64,000 nt of DNA from Pseudomonas solani (GTDB taxonomy: Bacteria > Pseudomonadota > Gammaproteobacteria > Pseudomonadales > Pseudomonadaceae): NCBI RefSeq assembly GCF_026072635.1, contig NZ_AP023081.1, positions 4,956,501 through 5,020,500 on the forward strand, read 5' to 3'. Under the pieces are notes generated by a model, which made no database searches, was not told the DNA's origin, and saw only the letters and a list, made by a program, of their open reading frames with translations. Shown one piece after another: positions 38,676 through 48,580 of the stretch. Position numbers and translations under genes: made by a program. Position 1 is the first letter of the stretch. Every line of letters begins with the position of its first letter.

Positions 38676-39788
38676 TTACTGGACCTGCTGCTGGGGCGGC
38701 TGGATGGCATTGTCCAGCGCCGCGATCATCGAGCCCACCAGGCCCGGCTGCTGCTGTTCGGCGTTCTGCAGGATGGGCGCCAGGCCGGCGATGCGCTCGG
38801 CGGCGGGGCCGCTGCCGCGGTTGGCGGCCACGGCGAACCAGGTGTAGGACTCCAGCTCCGGCTGGGTCGAGGGGTATTCGCCACTGAGCAGCTTCTCGGC
38901 GTAGAGGACCATGGCGTCGAGATCGCCGGAGAGGGCGGCGAGCTTGGTGGCTTCGGCGGCGGCTTCGTTTTCGGCCGGCTCGGCGTTCAGGGCGATGGCG
39001 GTGGCGTCGCGCTCGGCCGGTGCGGCGATGCTCGACGCCAGGCACGGCAGCGGCTCGTGGGCCTGGGCCACCGAGGCTTCGATGGGCTGGCCTTCCTGCT
39101 GGCGCAGGGCGAGTTGGTAGAGCGGGCCGGAGATGCTGTCACCGGCGTCGCTGGCCACCTTGAGCAGGGCCAGGCCGCGTTCGGGGTTGTTGAGGAAGGG
39201 CTCGCAGGTGTTGAGGTAGAGCAGGCTGACTTCACGCAGGGCACGGTCGCTGCTGCGGGCGGCCTTCTCCATCAGGCGCGTGCCGTATTCCACGTCCTGC
39301 TGCACGCCGGTGCCGCGCAGGTAGTTCCAGGCCAGCACGCGGCTGGCCTCGGCGCTGCCCAGGGCATCGGCCTGGCTGAGGTGGTCGAGGGCCGCGGCCT
39401 GGTCGGTGGGCACGCCTTCACCGCTGAGGTAGTGGCGGGCCAGCTCGTAGTGGGCGCGGGCGTTGCCGGCGTCGGCGGCTTCCTGCAGGTGCGCCAGCAT
39501 GGTTTCGGTGTCGCCGATCTGCTCGGCGACCATGGCCTGGGCCAGCGCTTCCTGGGCCGGCTCCGGGCGCGGCTCGATATTGCGCGTGCTGCCTTGCACC
39601 TCGTCCGGGTCTTCGGCGACCCACACCAGCGGCGCTTCGTAGCTGGGCACGCCATAGACAGGGTCTTCCGGCGGCAGGGGGTGATTACCCGACATGACGG
39701 CGGGCTTGGATTTGAGCGGCTGGAAGTCGGAGCTGCAGCCGGCGGCGAACACGGCGGCGAGCAGAAGCAGGGTAAAACGCATCTTCAT
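38676..39788 (-). CDS. Sel1-repeat lipoprotein
   Basis: A 370-residue lipoprotein: MKMRFTLLLLAAVFAAGCSS has a clear lipobox with the acylated Cys near residue 19. Residues about 90-220 contain Sel1/TPR-like repeats (AHYELARHYLSGEGVPTDQA; RVLAWNYLRGTGVQQDVEYG), and the C-terminal part continues as helical repeats ending in a Gln-rich tail. Such proteins act as scaffolds in the periplasm or at the outer membrane. The ATG at 39788 is used; another at 39782 is equally possible. No operon partner is evident. Confidence 0.8.
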   Translation of the reverse strand: MKMRFTLLLLAAVFAAGCSSDFQPLKSKPAVMSGNHPLPPEDPVYGVPSYEAPLVWVAEDPDEVQGSTRNIEPRPEPAQEALAQAMVAEQIGDTETMLAHLQEAADAGNARAHYELARHYLSGEGVPTDQAAALDHLSQADALGSAEASRVLAWNYLRGTGVQQDVEYGTRLMEKAARSSDRALREVSLLYLNTCEPFLNNPERGLALLKVASDAGDSISGPLYQLALRQQEGQPIEASVAQAHEPLPCLASSIAAPAERDATAIALNAEPAENEAAAEATKLAALSGDLDAMVLYAEKLLSGEYPSTQPELESYTWFAVAANRGSGPAAERIAGLAPILQNAEQQQPGLVGSMIAALDNAIQPPQQQVQ

Positions 39789-39929
39789 GGGAACGTTCGG
39801 AGCCTTGAAACCATTGCGGGAGACGGGTCGGAGGCTGCATAGCATTCCAGAGTGCGGCGCCCGATCCAAGCTGCAGAGCGGAATTGAGGGTGCCGTACGT
39901 CAGGCTGGTGAGGCGGGGTGGGGGATTTG

Positions 39930-40140
39930 CGCATGGGTGGGCCAGTTGGTGGGCTGAAGCGGAACGCCGCCCGGCCCACCCTACGGCGCGCGTGCCCTTG
40001 TGGGAGCGGCTTCAGCCGCGAAAGACCTGCCGCCGGCACTGGGCGGTGAGTGGGCGGGGGCTCGCTCCCACCGGGGGGGCACGGCGGTGCCTGGCGGGGG
40101 CGCGATGGTGGGTTTCGCTGCGCTCTACGCCACCCTACGG
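39930..40140. repeat. REP-like palindromes in the gap 39789-40167
   Basis: The gap contains GTGGGAGCGGCTTCAGCCGC (40010) whose doublet partner is degenerate, ending GCTCGCTCCCACC (40060-40072), plus fragments of GGCCCACCCTACGG (39974) and CGCCACCCTACGG (40128). The remainder near 39789-39900 presumably holds the promoter of the Sel1 lipoprotein gene. No gene is seen. Confidence 0.7.
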
Positions 40141-40167
40141 GATTGGGATGGGGCGGATTGCTCGGCG

Positions 40168-40821
40168 TCAGGCGCCGAGCATGCCCGCGCGGGTGGAGGG
40201 GTTGAGCATGGCCCGCAGGCGCGGGTCTTCGGTGTTGAGGGAGACCAGGTCGACGCCGCGTTTGCGCAGCTCTTCTTCCTGCTGGATGGCGGCCAGCTCG
40301 GCCATGCGCTGGGCGATCTGCTTCTCGATCTGCTCCTGCTGCTCCGGCGGCATGGCGTCGATCTCTTCTTCGGTCAGGCCCAGCTCCTTGAGGATCTTGT
40401 CGCGCATCTTCTCGCCGGCGGACTTGTTCATGTAGTCATGGAATTCCTGGGCGGCGGCGCTTTGGGCGGGCGTGCCCACGCTGGCGGCGGCGCTTTCGGC
40501 ATCGGCATAGACGTCGTTGGTGAGCGTGTCGGCGCCGCTGGCCGAGGTGCTGCCATCCACGCTGCCGCTCTGCATGCCCACGCGCATGCGGGCGAAGGCT
40601 TCGTCGTAGGCGGCGTCGCGCTGGGCGGCGGCCTGGTCGACCTTGGGCGTGGGCTTGGCCTGGGTCGGCTGCGGGGTGACGGTCGGTTGTGTGGTTTGCG
40701 GGGGGACCGGACGACCGTCGCCATAACGCACGAGTTTGAGCGTGTGCGTCATGTCCTGCAGTTTGGAGCGATCGAGGCCGGAGAGGCCGGTACCGAAGAG
40801 GCTCATGCTGAATCCATCCAT
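40168..40821 (-). CDS. conserved-looking hypothetical protein
   Basis: A 217-residue soluble protein without signal peptide. The N terminus has hydrophobic MSLFGTGLSGLDRSKLQDMT. A Pro/Thr/Gln-rich linker follows (about 40-60), then charged helices such as AGEKMRDKILKELGLTEEEI and EQQEQIEKQIAQRMAELAAI. AAGGA lies seven bases before the ATG at 40821. I do not recognise the family. It is divergent from zapE across 190 bases. Confidence 0.65.
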   Translation of the reverse strand: MDGFSMSLFGTGLSGLDRSKLQDMTHTLKLVRYGDGRPVPPQTTQPTVTPQPTQAKPTPKVDQAAAQRDAAYDEAFARMRVGMQSGSVDGSTSASGADTLTNDVYADAESAAASVGTPAQSAAAQEFHDYMNKSAGEKMRDKILKELGLTEEEIDAMPPEQQEQIEKQIAQRMAELAAIQQEEELRKRGVDLVSLNTEDPRLRAMLNPSTRAGMLGA

Positions 40822-41011
40822 AGGAAGTCCTTGTGGGCGGCTGTGCAGCAAGGCCTGTGCCAAGGGCTGGAACGCCCGTTCCAGGGCCTTCTGCCGTCGG
40901 CATGGCGGTGGCCGGGCGGCAAGGAGTTGCCGCTCGCGCCCCTCCCTTTGCCGCCCCCTTGCCGCAACCTTGTAGACTGCCGCCCGATTCGCAACCGGAG
41001 CGGGAGAGGGA

Positions 41012-42130
41012 ATGGAAGGCTTATCGCCACTGGCGGCCTATCGGCACGCGGTGGATGACCTGGGGTTCGCGCCCGATGCCGCGCAGCTGCACGCGGCCAC
41101 CTTGCTGGAGGCCTGCCAGCGGGCCCTGCACCAGGGCGAGGAAGGCATCGCCGGCGTCTATCTATGGGGCCCGGTGGGGCGCGGCAAGACCTGGCTGCTG
41201 GACCGCTTCCACCAGGGCCTGCAGGTGCCCGCCCGGCGCCTGCACTTCCACCACTTCATGCGCTGGGTGCACCAGCGCCTGTTCGCCCTGACCGGCACCG
41301 CCGACCCGCTGCGCGCCCTGGCCCGCGAGCTGGCGGGGGAGGTGCGGGTGCTGTGCTTCGACGAGCTGTTCGTCAGCGATATCGGCGACGCCATCATCCT
41401 CGGCGGCCTGCTGCAGGTGATGTTCGAGGAAGGCGTGGTGCTGGTGGCCACCTCCAACCAGCCGCCGACCCAGCTCTACGCCGACGGCTTCAACCGCCAG
41501 CGCTTCGTCCCGGCCATCGAGGCCATCGAACGGCACATGCAGGTGGTCGGGGTGGATGGCGGCCAGGACCACCGCCTGCACCCCGGCAAGGCGCAGCAGC
41601 GCTACTGGGTGAGCGAGCCGGGCCAGCCGAGCGTGCTGGCCAGGCTGTTCGCCGAACTCGAGGATGGCGCTGCGAGCCATGCCGCGCCGCTGCACCTGGG
41701 CCACCGCGACATCCCCGTGCACCGCCAGGGCCCGCAGGTGCTCTGGTGCGACTACGCCGCCCTGTGCGAGTCGCCCCTGGCCGCGCTGGATTTCATCGCC
41801 CTGTGCGACCGCTTCAGCACCATCCTCCTCGGCGCGGTGCCGCGCCTGGGGGCGGCACGCCGTGAGGGGCGCATCGCCCGGGGCACCGAGGATGGCGCCG
41901 AGCGCGTGGCGGCCGGTGACCGCCAGTTGCCGCAGCTGTCGCCCCTGGACGATGGCGTGCGCCGCTTCATCGCCCTGGTGGATGAGTGCTACGACCGCCG
42001 CGTGCCCCTCTATATCGAGGCCGAGGTGCCGCTGGAGCAGCTCTATACCGAAGGCTGGCTGGAGTTCCCCTTCCGCCGCACCCTCAGCCGCCTGCGCGAG
42101 ATGCAGCTGGCGCGCTTCGGCCAGGGCTGA
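41012..42130 (+). CDS. zapE: cell division ATPase ZapE (AFG1-like)
   Basis: A 372-residue AFG1-like AAA-type P-loop ATPase. Walker A is YLWGPVGRGKTWLLDRF (near 48-64), Walker B is VLCFDELFVSDIGD (near 112) and sensor 1 lies in VLVATSNQPP. The HFHHFMRWVHQRL segment after Walker A and the C-terminal FRRTLSRLREMQ are typical of the ZapE/YhcM family. In E. coli ZapE associates with the Z-ring and helps constriction under stress. A GGGAGAGGG site lies before the ATG. lhr follows after 60 bases on the same strand. Confidence 0.92.
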   Translation: MEGLSPLAAYRHAVDDLGFAPDAAQLHAATLLEACQRALHQGEEGIAGVYLWGPVGRGKTWLLDRFHQGLQVPARRLHFHHFMRWVHQRLFALTGTADPLRALARELAGEVRVLCFDELFVSDIGDAIILGGLLQVMFEEGVVLVATSNQPPTQLYADGFNRQRFVPAIEAIERHMQVVGVDGGQDHRLHPGKAQQRYWVSEPGQPSVLARLFAELEDGAASHAAPLHLGHRDIPVHRQGPQVLWCDYAALCESPLAALDFIALCDRFSTILLGAVPRLGAARREGRIARGTEDGAERVAAGDRQLPQLSPLDDGVRRFIALVDECYDRRVPLYIEAEVPLEQLYTEGWLEFPFRRTLSRLREMQLARFGQG

Positions 42131-42190
42131 GCCCGCGCCTGCGATGGGCGGCCCTTGAGGGGCTGCCCGGCCGGCCGCATATTGGCCGGC

Positions 42191-45100
42191 ATGAAGCCGA
42201 CTTCCCCCACCGCCGCCAGCGCCCTGGCCGACTTCCACCCGGTCGTGCGGGCCTGGTTCGCCGGGCGTTTCGCCGCGCCCACCCCGGCCCAGGCCCAAGC
42301 CTGGCCGGCCATCCGCGCCGGGCGCTCGACCCTGGTGGCCGCGCCCACCGGTTCCGGCAAGACCCTCACGGCCTTTCTCGCCGCCATCGACGAGCTGGTG
42401 GAGCAGGGCCTGGCCGAGGGCGGGCTGCCGGACGCCTGCTTCGTGGTCTATGTGTCGCCGCTCAAGGCGCTGTCCAACGACATCCGCATCAACCTCGACG
42501 AGCCCCTGGCCGGCATCCGCGAGGAACTGCAGCGCCAGGGCCTGGGCGACGTGGAGATCCGCACGGCGGTGCGCACCGGCGACACGCCCCAGGGCGAGCG
42601 CCAGGCCATGCGCAAGCGCGCGCCGCACATCCTGGTGACCACGCCCGAGTCCCTCTATGTACTGCTCGGTTCCGCCTCCGGGCGGGCCATGCTCGCCAGC
42701 TGCCGCAGCCTGATCGTCGACGAGATCCACGCCATCGCCGGGAGCAAGCGCGGCAGCCACCTGGCACTGAGCCTGGAGCGCCTGGAAAGCCTCTGCGGCC
42801 GACCGTTGCAGCGCATCGGCCTGTCGGCCACGCAAAAGCCCATCGAGGCGGTGGCGCGTTTTCTCGGCGGCAACCCCGCCAGCGGCGAGGCCCCGGCGCC
42901 GTCCCGTGATTGCCTGATCGTCGATGTCGGCTACAGCCGCGAGCGCGACCTGGCCATCGAGGTGCCGCCGCTGCCGCTGGAAGCGGTGATGAGCAACGAC
43001 GCCTGGGAAACGGTCTACGACCGCCTGGCGCTGCTGGTGGCCGAGCACCGCACCACGCTGGTGTTCGTCAACACGCGGCGCCTGGCCGAGCGTGCCGCGC
43101 GGCACCTCTCCGAACGCCTGGGCAACGCCGCCGTCGCCGCCCACCACGGCAGCCTGGCCCGCGAGCTGCGCCTGGACGCCGAGCAGCGCCTGAAGCGCGG
43201 CGAGCTGCGGGTGCTAGTGGCCACCGCCTCCCTGGAACTGGGCATCGATATCGGCGATGTCGAGCTGGTCTGCCAGCTGGGTTCGCCGCGCAGCATCGCC
43301 GCCTTCCTGCAGCGTGTCGGGCGTTCCGGCCACAGCGTCGGCGGCACGCCCAAGGGGCGCCTGTTCCCGCAGTCGCGGGACGACCTGATCGAATGCGCGG
43401 CACTGCTCGACTGCGTGCGCCGCGGCGAGCTGGATAGCCTGGTGATCCCCCGGCAGCCGCTGGATGTGCTGGCCCAGCAGATCGTCGCCGAGGTGGCCAG
43501 CCAGGAGTGGGACGAGGATGCGCTGTTCGCCTTGGTGACCCGCGCCGCGCCCTATGCGCAACTGAGCCGGGCCAGCTACGAGGCGGTGCTGGCCATGCTC
43601 GCCGAGGGCTACAACGGCCGCGCCGGCGTGCGCGCCGCCTACCTGCACCGTGATGCGGTCAACCGCCGCCTGCGCGGGCGGCGCTCGGCGCGGCTGGTGG
43701 CGCTGACCTCCGGCGGCACCATCCCCGATGCCGGCGACTACAACGTGCTGCTGGAGCCCCAGGGCATGCAGGTGGGCACGGTGCACGAGGACTTCGCCGT
43801 GGAGAGCATCGCCGGCGATGTGTTCCAGCTGGGCAACCAGTCCTACCGCATCCTGCGCATCGAGGCCGGGCGGGTGCGGGTGGAGGACGCCGCCGGGCAG
43901 CCGCCGAGCATCCCGTTCTGGCTGGGCGAGGCGCCGGGGCGCAGCGACGAGCTGTCCGCCGGGGTCGCGCGGCTGCGCGGCGAGATCGAGCAGAAGCTGG
44001 TGGCGAGTGACGGCGAGCTGCAGCCGGTCATCGACTGGCTGGTGGCCGAGCGTGGCCTGAGCCCGGCGGCGGCCCGGCAGATGGTGGAATACCTGGCCCG
44101 CGCCCGTGCCGCCCTGGGCCGTTTGCCGACCCGCGATTGCCTGGTGATGGAGCGCTTCTTCGACGAATCCGGCGGCATGCAGCTGATCATCCATTCGCCC
44201 CTCGGCAGCCGGGTCAACCGCGCCTGGGGGCTGGCCCTGCGCAAGCGCTTCTGCCGCAACTTCAACTTCGAGCTGCAGGCCGCCGCCACCGAAGACGCCC
44301 TGGTGCTGTCGCTGTCCACCAGCCACAGCTTCCCGCTGGACGAGGTGTGGCGCTACCTGCATTCCAACAGCGCCGAGCACCTGCTGATCCAGGCGCTGCT
44401 GGACGCGCCGCTGTTCGGCGTGCGCTGGCGCTGGAACGCCACCTGCGCCCTGGGCCTGCCCCGTGCCTCCGGGGGCCGCAAGGTGGCGCCGCAGCTGCAG
44501 CGCATGCGCAGCGAAGACCTGTTGGCCAGCGTCTTCCCCGACCAGGTGGCCTGCCAGGAGAACCTGGTGGGCGAGCGCGAGGTGCCCGATCACCCGCTGG
44601 TGGCGCAGACCCTCGACGACTGCCTGCACGAGGCCATGGACGCCGAAGCCTGGCTGGCCCTGCTGCGGCGCATGGAGAGTGGCGCCGTCGAACTGGTGGC
44701 CCGCGACCTGCCGGCGCCCTCGGCGCTGGCGGCGGAAATCCTCGGTGCGCGGCCCTACGCCTTTCTCGACGACGCGCCACTGGAAGAGCGTCGTACCCAG
44801 GCGGTACAGAACCGCCGCTGGAGCGACCCGGAATCCGCCGACGACCTCGGCGCCCTAGATGCCGAGGCCATCGTTGCCGTCGCCGAGGAAGCCTGGCCCC
44901 GGGTGCGTGATGCCGACGAGATGCACGAGGCGCTGCTGGCGTTGGGCTGCATCACCCCCGAGGAAATTGCGGCCAACGACGGCTGGGCGGGCTGGCTGGC
45001 GCAACTGGCCAAGGCCCGTCGCGCCGCCTGCCTGCACCTGGAGGATCGCCCGGCGTTCTGGCTCGCCGCCGAGCGCCTGCCACAGCTATTGGCCCTGCAC

Positions 45101-46561
45101 CCGTTGGGATCGTTGAAACCCGCCATCGTCGCCCCGGCGGGCCATGACCGGCCCTGGCAGGCCGAAGCCGCACTGGTGGAGTTGGTGCGCTCGCGTCTGG
45201 GCGGGTTCGGCCCGCTGACCCTGGCACGCCTGGCCGCCGACTTGTGCCAGGCACCGGGGGATATCGCCTTCGCCCTGGCCGCCCTGGAGCGCGAGGGGCA
45301 TGTGCTGCGCGGCCGCTTCAGCCCGGGTGTGGCGGCGGACGAGTGGTGCGAGCGCCACCTGCTGGCGCGCATCCACCGCTACACGGTCAAGCGCCTGCGG
45401 CGGGAGATCGAACCGGTGGAGCCGGCCGATTTCATGCGCTTTCTTTGCGATTGGCAGCACCTCTCGGCGGGCACCCGTCTGCGCGGGGCCGAAGCCCTGG
45501 GCGGGGTGCTGGGTTTGCTGGAGGGCTACCAGGCCGCTGCGGCGGCCTGGGAGGCGGAGCTGTTGCCGACGCGGGTGGCCGACTACGGCATCAACTGGCT
45601 GGACGACCTGTGCCGCTCCGGGCGCATCGCCTGGAGCCGCCTGGCCGCGCCGGCGCGTGCCTCCAGTGGGCCCTTGCGCAGCACGCCCATCCTGCTGCTG
45701 CCACGCAAGAGCCAGGGCACCTGGCGGGTCTGCGCCGGCGCCGGGCCGGTGGCCGAGCCGTCGCCCCGCGCGGCCCGTGTGCGGGAGGTGCTGGCCGGGC
45801 AGGGCGCGTTGTTCTTCGATGAATTGCTGGACGAAACCCGCCTGCTGCGCAGCGAGCTGGAGGACTGCCTCGGTGAGCTGGTGGCCCTGGGGCTGGCCAG
45901 TGCCGACAGCTTCGCCGGCCTGCGCTCGCTGCTGCTGCCTGCCGCACGGCGCAGCCGCAACGATCGCCGTGCGCGCCTGGCGCTGGCGAACATGCAGGAC
46001 GCCGGGCGCTGGTCACTGCTGCGCGGCCGGGGCGAGGAGGGTGGCGCACCGCCCGCCGAGGCCCTGGAGCATGTCGCCCGCACCTTGCTGCGCCGCTACG
46101 GCGTGGTCTGCTGGCGCCTGCTGGAGCGGGAGGCGGACTGGCTGCCCAGCTGGCGCGAGCTGCTGCGCGTCTATCACCGCCTGGAGGCGCGGGGAGAGGT
46201 GCGCGGCGGGCGATTCGTCGCCGGCGTGGCGGGCGAGCAGTTCGCCCTGCCCGATGCGGTCGGCCTGCTGCGCGAGGTGCGCAAGCGGCCGTTGACGGGC
46301 GAGCTGGTGGGGTTCTCCGCCTGCGACCCGCTCAACCTGCTGGGCACGCTGCTGCCGGGCGCCAAGGTGCCCGCCGTGGTGGGCAACCGCCTGCTGCTGC
46401 GCGACGGCGTGCCGGTGGCGACCCTGGTGGCCGGCAAGGTCAACCTGCTGCAGGCGGCCGACGGCTTCAGCGCCGCCGAGTGGCAGGCCGCGCTCATCCG
46501 CCAACCCACCGCCAGCGCCCTCCAGGGCCATGGCGCCAGGCGCATGACGCTGCGGCCGTAA
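42191..46561 (+). CDS. lhr: Lhr-type ATP-dependent helicase (full-length)
   Basis: A 1456-residue superfamily 2 DNA helicase. Motif I is VAAPTGSGKTLTAFLAAIDE, motif Ia VYVSPLKALSNDIRIN, motif II IVDEIHAIAGSKRG, motif III IGLSATQKPIE, motif V ATASLELGIDIGDVELVCQL and motif VI LQRVGRSGHSVGG. The length is that of the long bacterial Lhr with its winged-helix, beta-barrel and large C-terminal domain. Lhr translocates 3'-5' on ssDNA and unwinds RNA:DNA hybrids in DNA repair. The ATG at 42191 gives MKPTSPTAAS; the ribosome site is weak. It may be coupled to zapE. Confidence 0.92.
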   Translation: MKPTSPTAASALADFHPVVRAWFAGRFAAPTPAQAQAWPAIRAGRSTLVAAPTGSGKTLTAFLAAIDELVEQGLAEGGLPDACFVVYVSPLKALSNDIRINLDEPLAGIREELQRQGLGDVEIRTAVRTGDTPQGERQAMRKRAPHILVTTPESLYVLLGSASGRAMLASCRSLIVDEIHAIAGSKRGSHLALSLERLESLCGRPLQRIGLSATQKPIEAVARFLGGNPASGEAPAPSRDCLIVDVGYSRERDLAIEVPPLPLEAVMSNDAWETVYDRLALLVAEHRTTLVFVNTRRLAERAARHLSERLGNAAVAAHHGSLARELRLDAEQRLKRGELRVLVATASLELGIDIGDVELVCQLGSPRSIAAFLQRVGRSGHSVGGTPKGRLFPQSRDDLIECAALLDCVRRGELDSLVIPRQPLDVLAQQIVAEVASQEWDEDALFALVTRAAPYAQLSRASYEAVLAMLAEGYNGRAGVRAAYLHRDAVNRRLRGRRSARLVALTSGGTIPDAGDYNVLLEPQGMQVGTVHEDFAVESIAGDVFQLGNQSYRILRIEAGRVRVEDAAGQPPSIPFWLGEAPGRSDELSAGVARLRGEIEQKLVASDGELQPVIDWLVAERGLSPAAARQMVEYLARARAALGRLPTRDCLVMERFFDESGGMQLIIHSPLGSRVNRAWGLALRKRFCRNFNFELQAAATEDALVLSLSTSHSFPLDEVWRYLHSNSAEHLLIQALLDAPLFGVRWRWNATCALGLPRASGGRKVAPQLQRMRSEDLLASVFPDQVACQENLVGEREVPDHPLVAQTLDDCLHEAMDAEAWLALLRRMESGAVELVARDLPAPSALAAEILGARPYAFLDDAPLEERRTQAVQNRRWSDPESADDLGALDAEAIVAVAEEAWPRVRDADEMHEALLALGCITPEEIAANDGWAGWLAQLAKARRAACLHLEDRPAFWLAAERLPQLLALHPLGSLKPAIVAPAGHDRPWQAEAALVELVRSRLGGFGPLTLARLAADLCQAPGDIAFALAALEREGHVLRGRFSPGVAADEWCERHLLARIHRYTVKRLRREIEPVEPADFMRFLCDWQHLSAGTRLRGAEALGGVLGLLEGYQAAAAAWEAELLPTRVADYGINWLDDLCRSGRIAWSRLAAPARASSGPLRSTPILLLPRKSQGTWRVCAGAGPVAEPSPRAARVREVLAGQGALFFDELLDETRLLRSELEDCLGELVALGLASADSFAGLRSLLLPAARRSRNDRRARLALANMQDAGRWSLLRGRGEEGGAPPAEALEHVARTLLRRYGVVCWRLLEREADWLPSWRELLRVYHRLEARGEVRGGRFVAGVAGEQFALPDAVGLLREVRKRPLTGELVGFSACDPLNLLGTLLPGAKVPAVVGNRLLLRDGVPVATLVAGKVNLLQAADGFSAAEWQAALIRQPTASALQGHGARRMTLRP

Positions 46562-46602
46562 AACGGTCTGCACCCGACCCGCAACGGCACGGCATCCCTG
46601 AT

Positions 46603-46885
46603 GCCTGTAGGGGCGACTTCAGTCGCCCTGCAGCCCGCAGGGGTGCCCTGGCTCCGCGCTCCCATGACGCACCGCCGGTGGATGAAAAGAGCGCCATCCA
46701 CCCTACGCAGCGGTCGGCTTCAGGGTTTGGGTGGGCCTCGGCTTGCTCCCTGTGCGAGCGGCTTCAGCCGCGAAAGACCCACCGTCGGCACCTGGCTACG
46801 GGTTGTCGGGCATTCCATCGCCAATAAATTCGCGCCTACAGGCCCCGATGGGCGCTTCTCGAGCAGAGCTCGCTCCTACGGGCGT
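46603..46885. repeat. REP-like palindrome cluster after lhr
   Basis: Contents are GTAGGGGCGACTTCAGTCGCC (46606), GGTGGATGAAAAGAGCGCCATCCACCCTAC (46677, ends 46706), a degenerate doublet beginning GTGCGAGCGGCTTCAGCCGC and ending ATTCGCGCCTAC (about 46757-46839), and a CGAGCAGAGCTCG hairpin (46860) ending CTCCTAC. The rest of 46562-47041 holds an AT-richer promoter region for the next operon (about 46920-47030), with no further gene. Confidence 0.78.
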
Positions 46886-47041
46886 GGCCCGTAGCGATGG
46901 GCGCGCGGCGGAGCCGGATGATTCCATTTCGGCTTATTCAGCCTTTTCATCGAACATTTTCAGACGTTACCGCTTGATAGGGCCTTGGTACTTTTCGGCG
47001 GCAGCTATGCTCTTTTTGGGCTCGTTCGAGGAGTAAGAGCA

Positions 47042-48580
47042 ATGGATTTTTTCGCCACCCCCGCTTCGCCACCGTCCCCTTCACCCGCTAGCAGGTCATT
47101 GGCCCCCTGGTGCGTGCTGGTGATCGACGACGACCCGGAGGTCCACGCGGTAACCCGGCTGGCCCTGCGCGGCTTCGAGTTCCAACAGCGGCCGCTGGAG
47201 CTGCTGTCGGCCTACTCGGCGGCGGAGGCGCGGGAGACCTTCCGCCAGCGCGGCGACATCGCCCTGGCCCTGGTGGACGTGGTGATGGAGACCGAGCACG
47301 CCGGGCTGGACCTGGTGCGCTACCTGCGCGAGGAGTGCGACAACCGCATGACGCGCCTGGTGCTGCGCACCGGCCAGGCCGGCCAGGCGCCGGAGGACCA
47401 GGTCATCCGCGAATACGAGGTGGACGACTACAAGGAGAAGACCGAGCTCACCACCCAGAAGCTGCGCACCCTGCTCTATTCCATGCTCCGCGCCTACCGC
47501 GACCTGGGGGTGATCGACGCCCAGCGCAAGGGCCTGAGCAATGTGCTGGAGGCCTGCGCCCAGGTGCAGAACGCCGCCACCCTCAAGCTGTTCTCGTCCA
47601 CGGTGCTGGAGCAGCTCACCTCGCTGCTGTGCCTGGGCGACTCGGCGCTCTATTGCCTGATCCGCACCGACGACCACGAGCCGCAGACCCGCACCCTGGC
47701 GGCCACCGGAGAGTTCGTCCACTACGAGCCGGACTCTGCGCTGGAGACGCTGCCGCCCATGGTGGTCCAGCGTTTCGACCAGGTGCTGCAACTGGGCGCT
47801 TCGCAGCACTTCGACGATGCCTACGTGCTGTTCCGCCGCAACGACCGGGGCGGGGCGAGCCTGCTCTACGTCACCCATGTGGAGCCGCTCAGCGACCTGG
47901 ACCGGCAACTGCTGGAAATCTACGTGCGCAGCGTGGCGATCACCTTCGAGAACATCCACCTGATGGAGGACCTGCAAGCCACCTCCAAGGAGCTGGTCTA
48001 CACCCTGGCCAACGCGGTGGAGGTGCGCAGCAAGGAGACCGGCGCCCACGTGCAGCGGGTGGCGCTGTTCAGCGAGCTGCTGGCGCGCCTGCATGGCCTG
48101 CCCGAGCGCGAGGTGCAGCTGATCCAGCACGCGTCTCCCCTGCACGACATCGGCAAGGTGGCGATCCCCGACGCCATCCTGCACAAGCCCGGCAAGCTCG
48201 ACGAGGCCGAATGGGCGCTGATGAAGAAGCACGTCGACTTCGGCGTCGACATCCTCCAGCGTTCGCGCCGCGAGCTGATGCGCGTGGGGGCGGTGATCGC
48301 CGGCAGCCACCACGAGCGCTGGGACGGCCGCGGCTACCCGCGCGGGCTGGAGGGGGAGGATATTCCCCTGAGCGGGCGCATCGTCGCCCTGGCCGATGTG
48401 TTCGATGCCCTGGGGTCGCGGCGCAGCTACAAGGAACCCTGGACCCCCGAGCAGGTGCTGGAGCTGATCCGCGTCGAGCGCGGCGCCCACTTCGACCCAC
48501 ACCTGGTGGACCTGCTGCTGGCCAATCATGAGGAGTTCCTGGCCATCCGCGAGCGCTACCCGGACGAGCCCCATTCATGA
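47042..48580 (+). CDS. response regulator with DUF3369 and HD-GYP domain
   Basis: A 512-residue protein. The receiver (about 20-150) has VLVIDDDPEVH, a phosphoacceptor Asp in LALVDVVME and a Lys in DDYKEKTEL. DUF3369, a degenerate GAF-like domain, follows at about 160-310. The HD-GYP domain (about 320-500) has LHDIGKVAIPDAIL and HHERWDGRGYPRGL, with the metal-binding and GYP residues intact. It should be a phosphorylation-controlled c-di-GMP phosphodiesterase. GAGGAG precedes the ATG. It overlaps the kinase gene by four bases (ATGA), so these are a cognate pair. Confidence 0.92.
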   Translation: MDFFATPASPPSPSPASRSLAPWCVLVIDDDPEVHAVTRLALRGFEFQQRPLELLSAYSAAEARETFRQRGDIALALVDVVMETEHAGLDLVRYLREECDNRMTRLVLRTGQAGQAPEDQVIREYEVDDYKEKTELTTQKLRTLLYSMLRAYRDLGVIDAQRKGLSNVLEACAQVQNAATLKLFSSTVLEQLTSLLCLGDSALYCLIRTDDHEPQTRTLAATGEFVHYEPDSALETLPPMVVQRFDQVLQLGASQHFDDAYVLFRRNDRGGASLLYVTHVEPLSDLDRQLLEIYVRSVAITFENIHLMEDLQATSKELVYTLANAVEVRSKETGAHVQRVALFSELLARLHGLPEREVQLIQHASPLHDIGKVAIPDAILHKPGKLDEAEWALMKKHVDFGVDILQRSRRELMRVGAVIAGSHHERWDGRGYPRGLEGEDIPLSGRIVALADVFDALGSRRSYKEPWTPEQVLELIRVERGAHFDPHLVDLLLANHEEFLAIRERYPDEPHS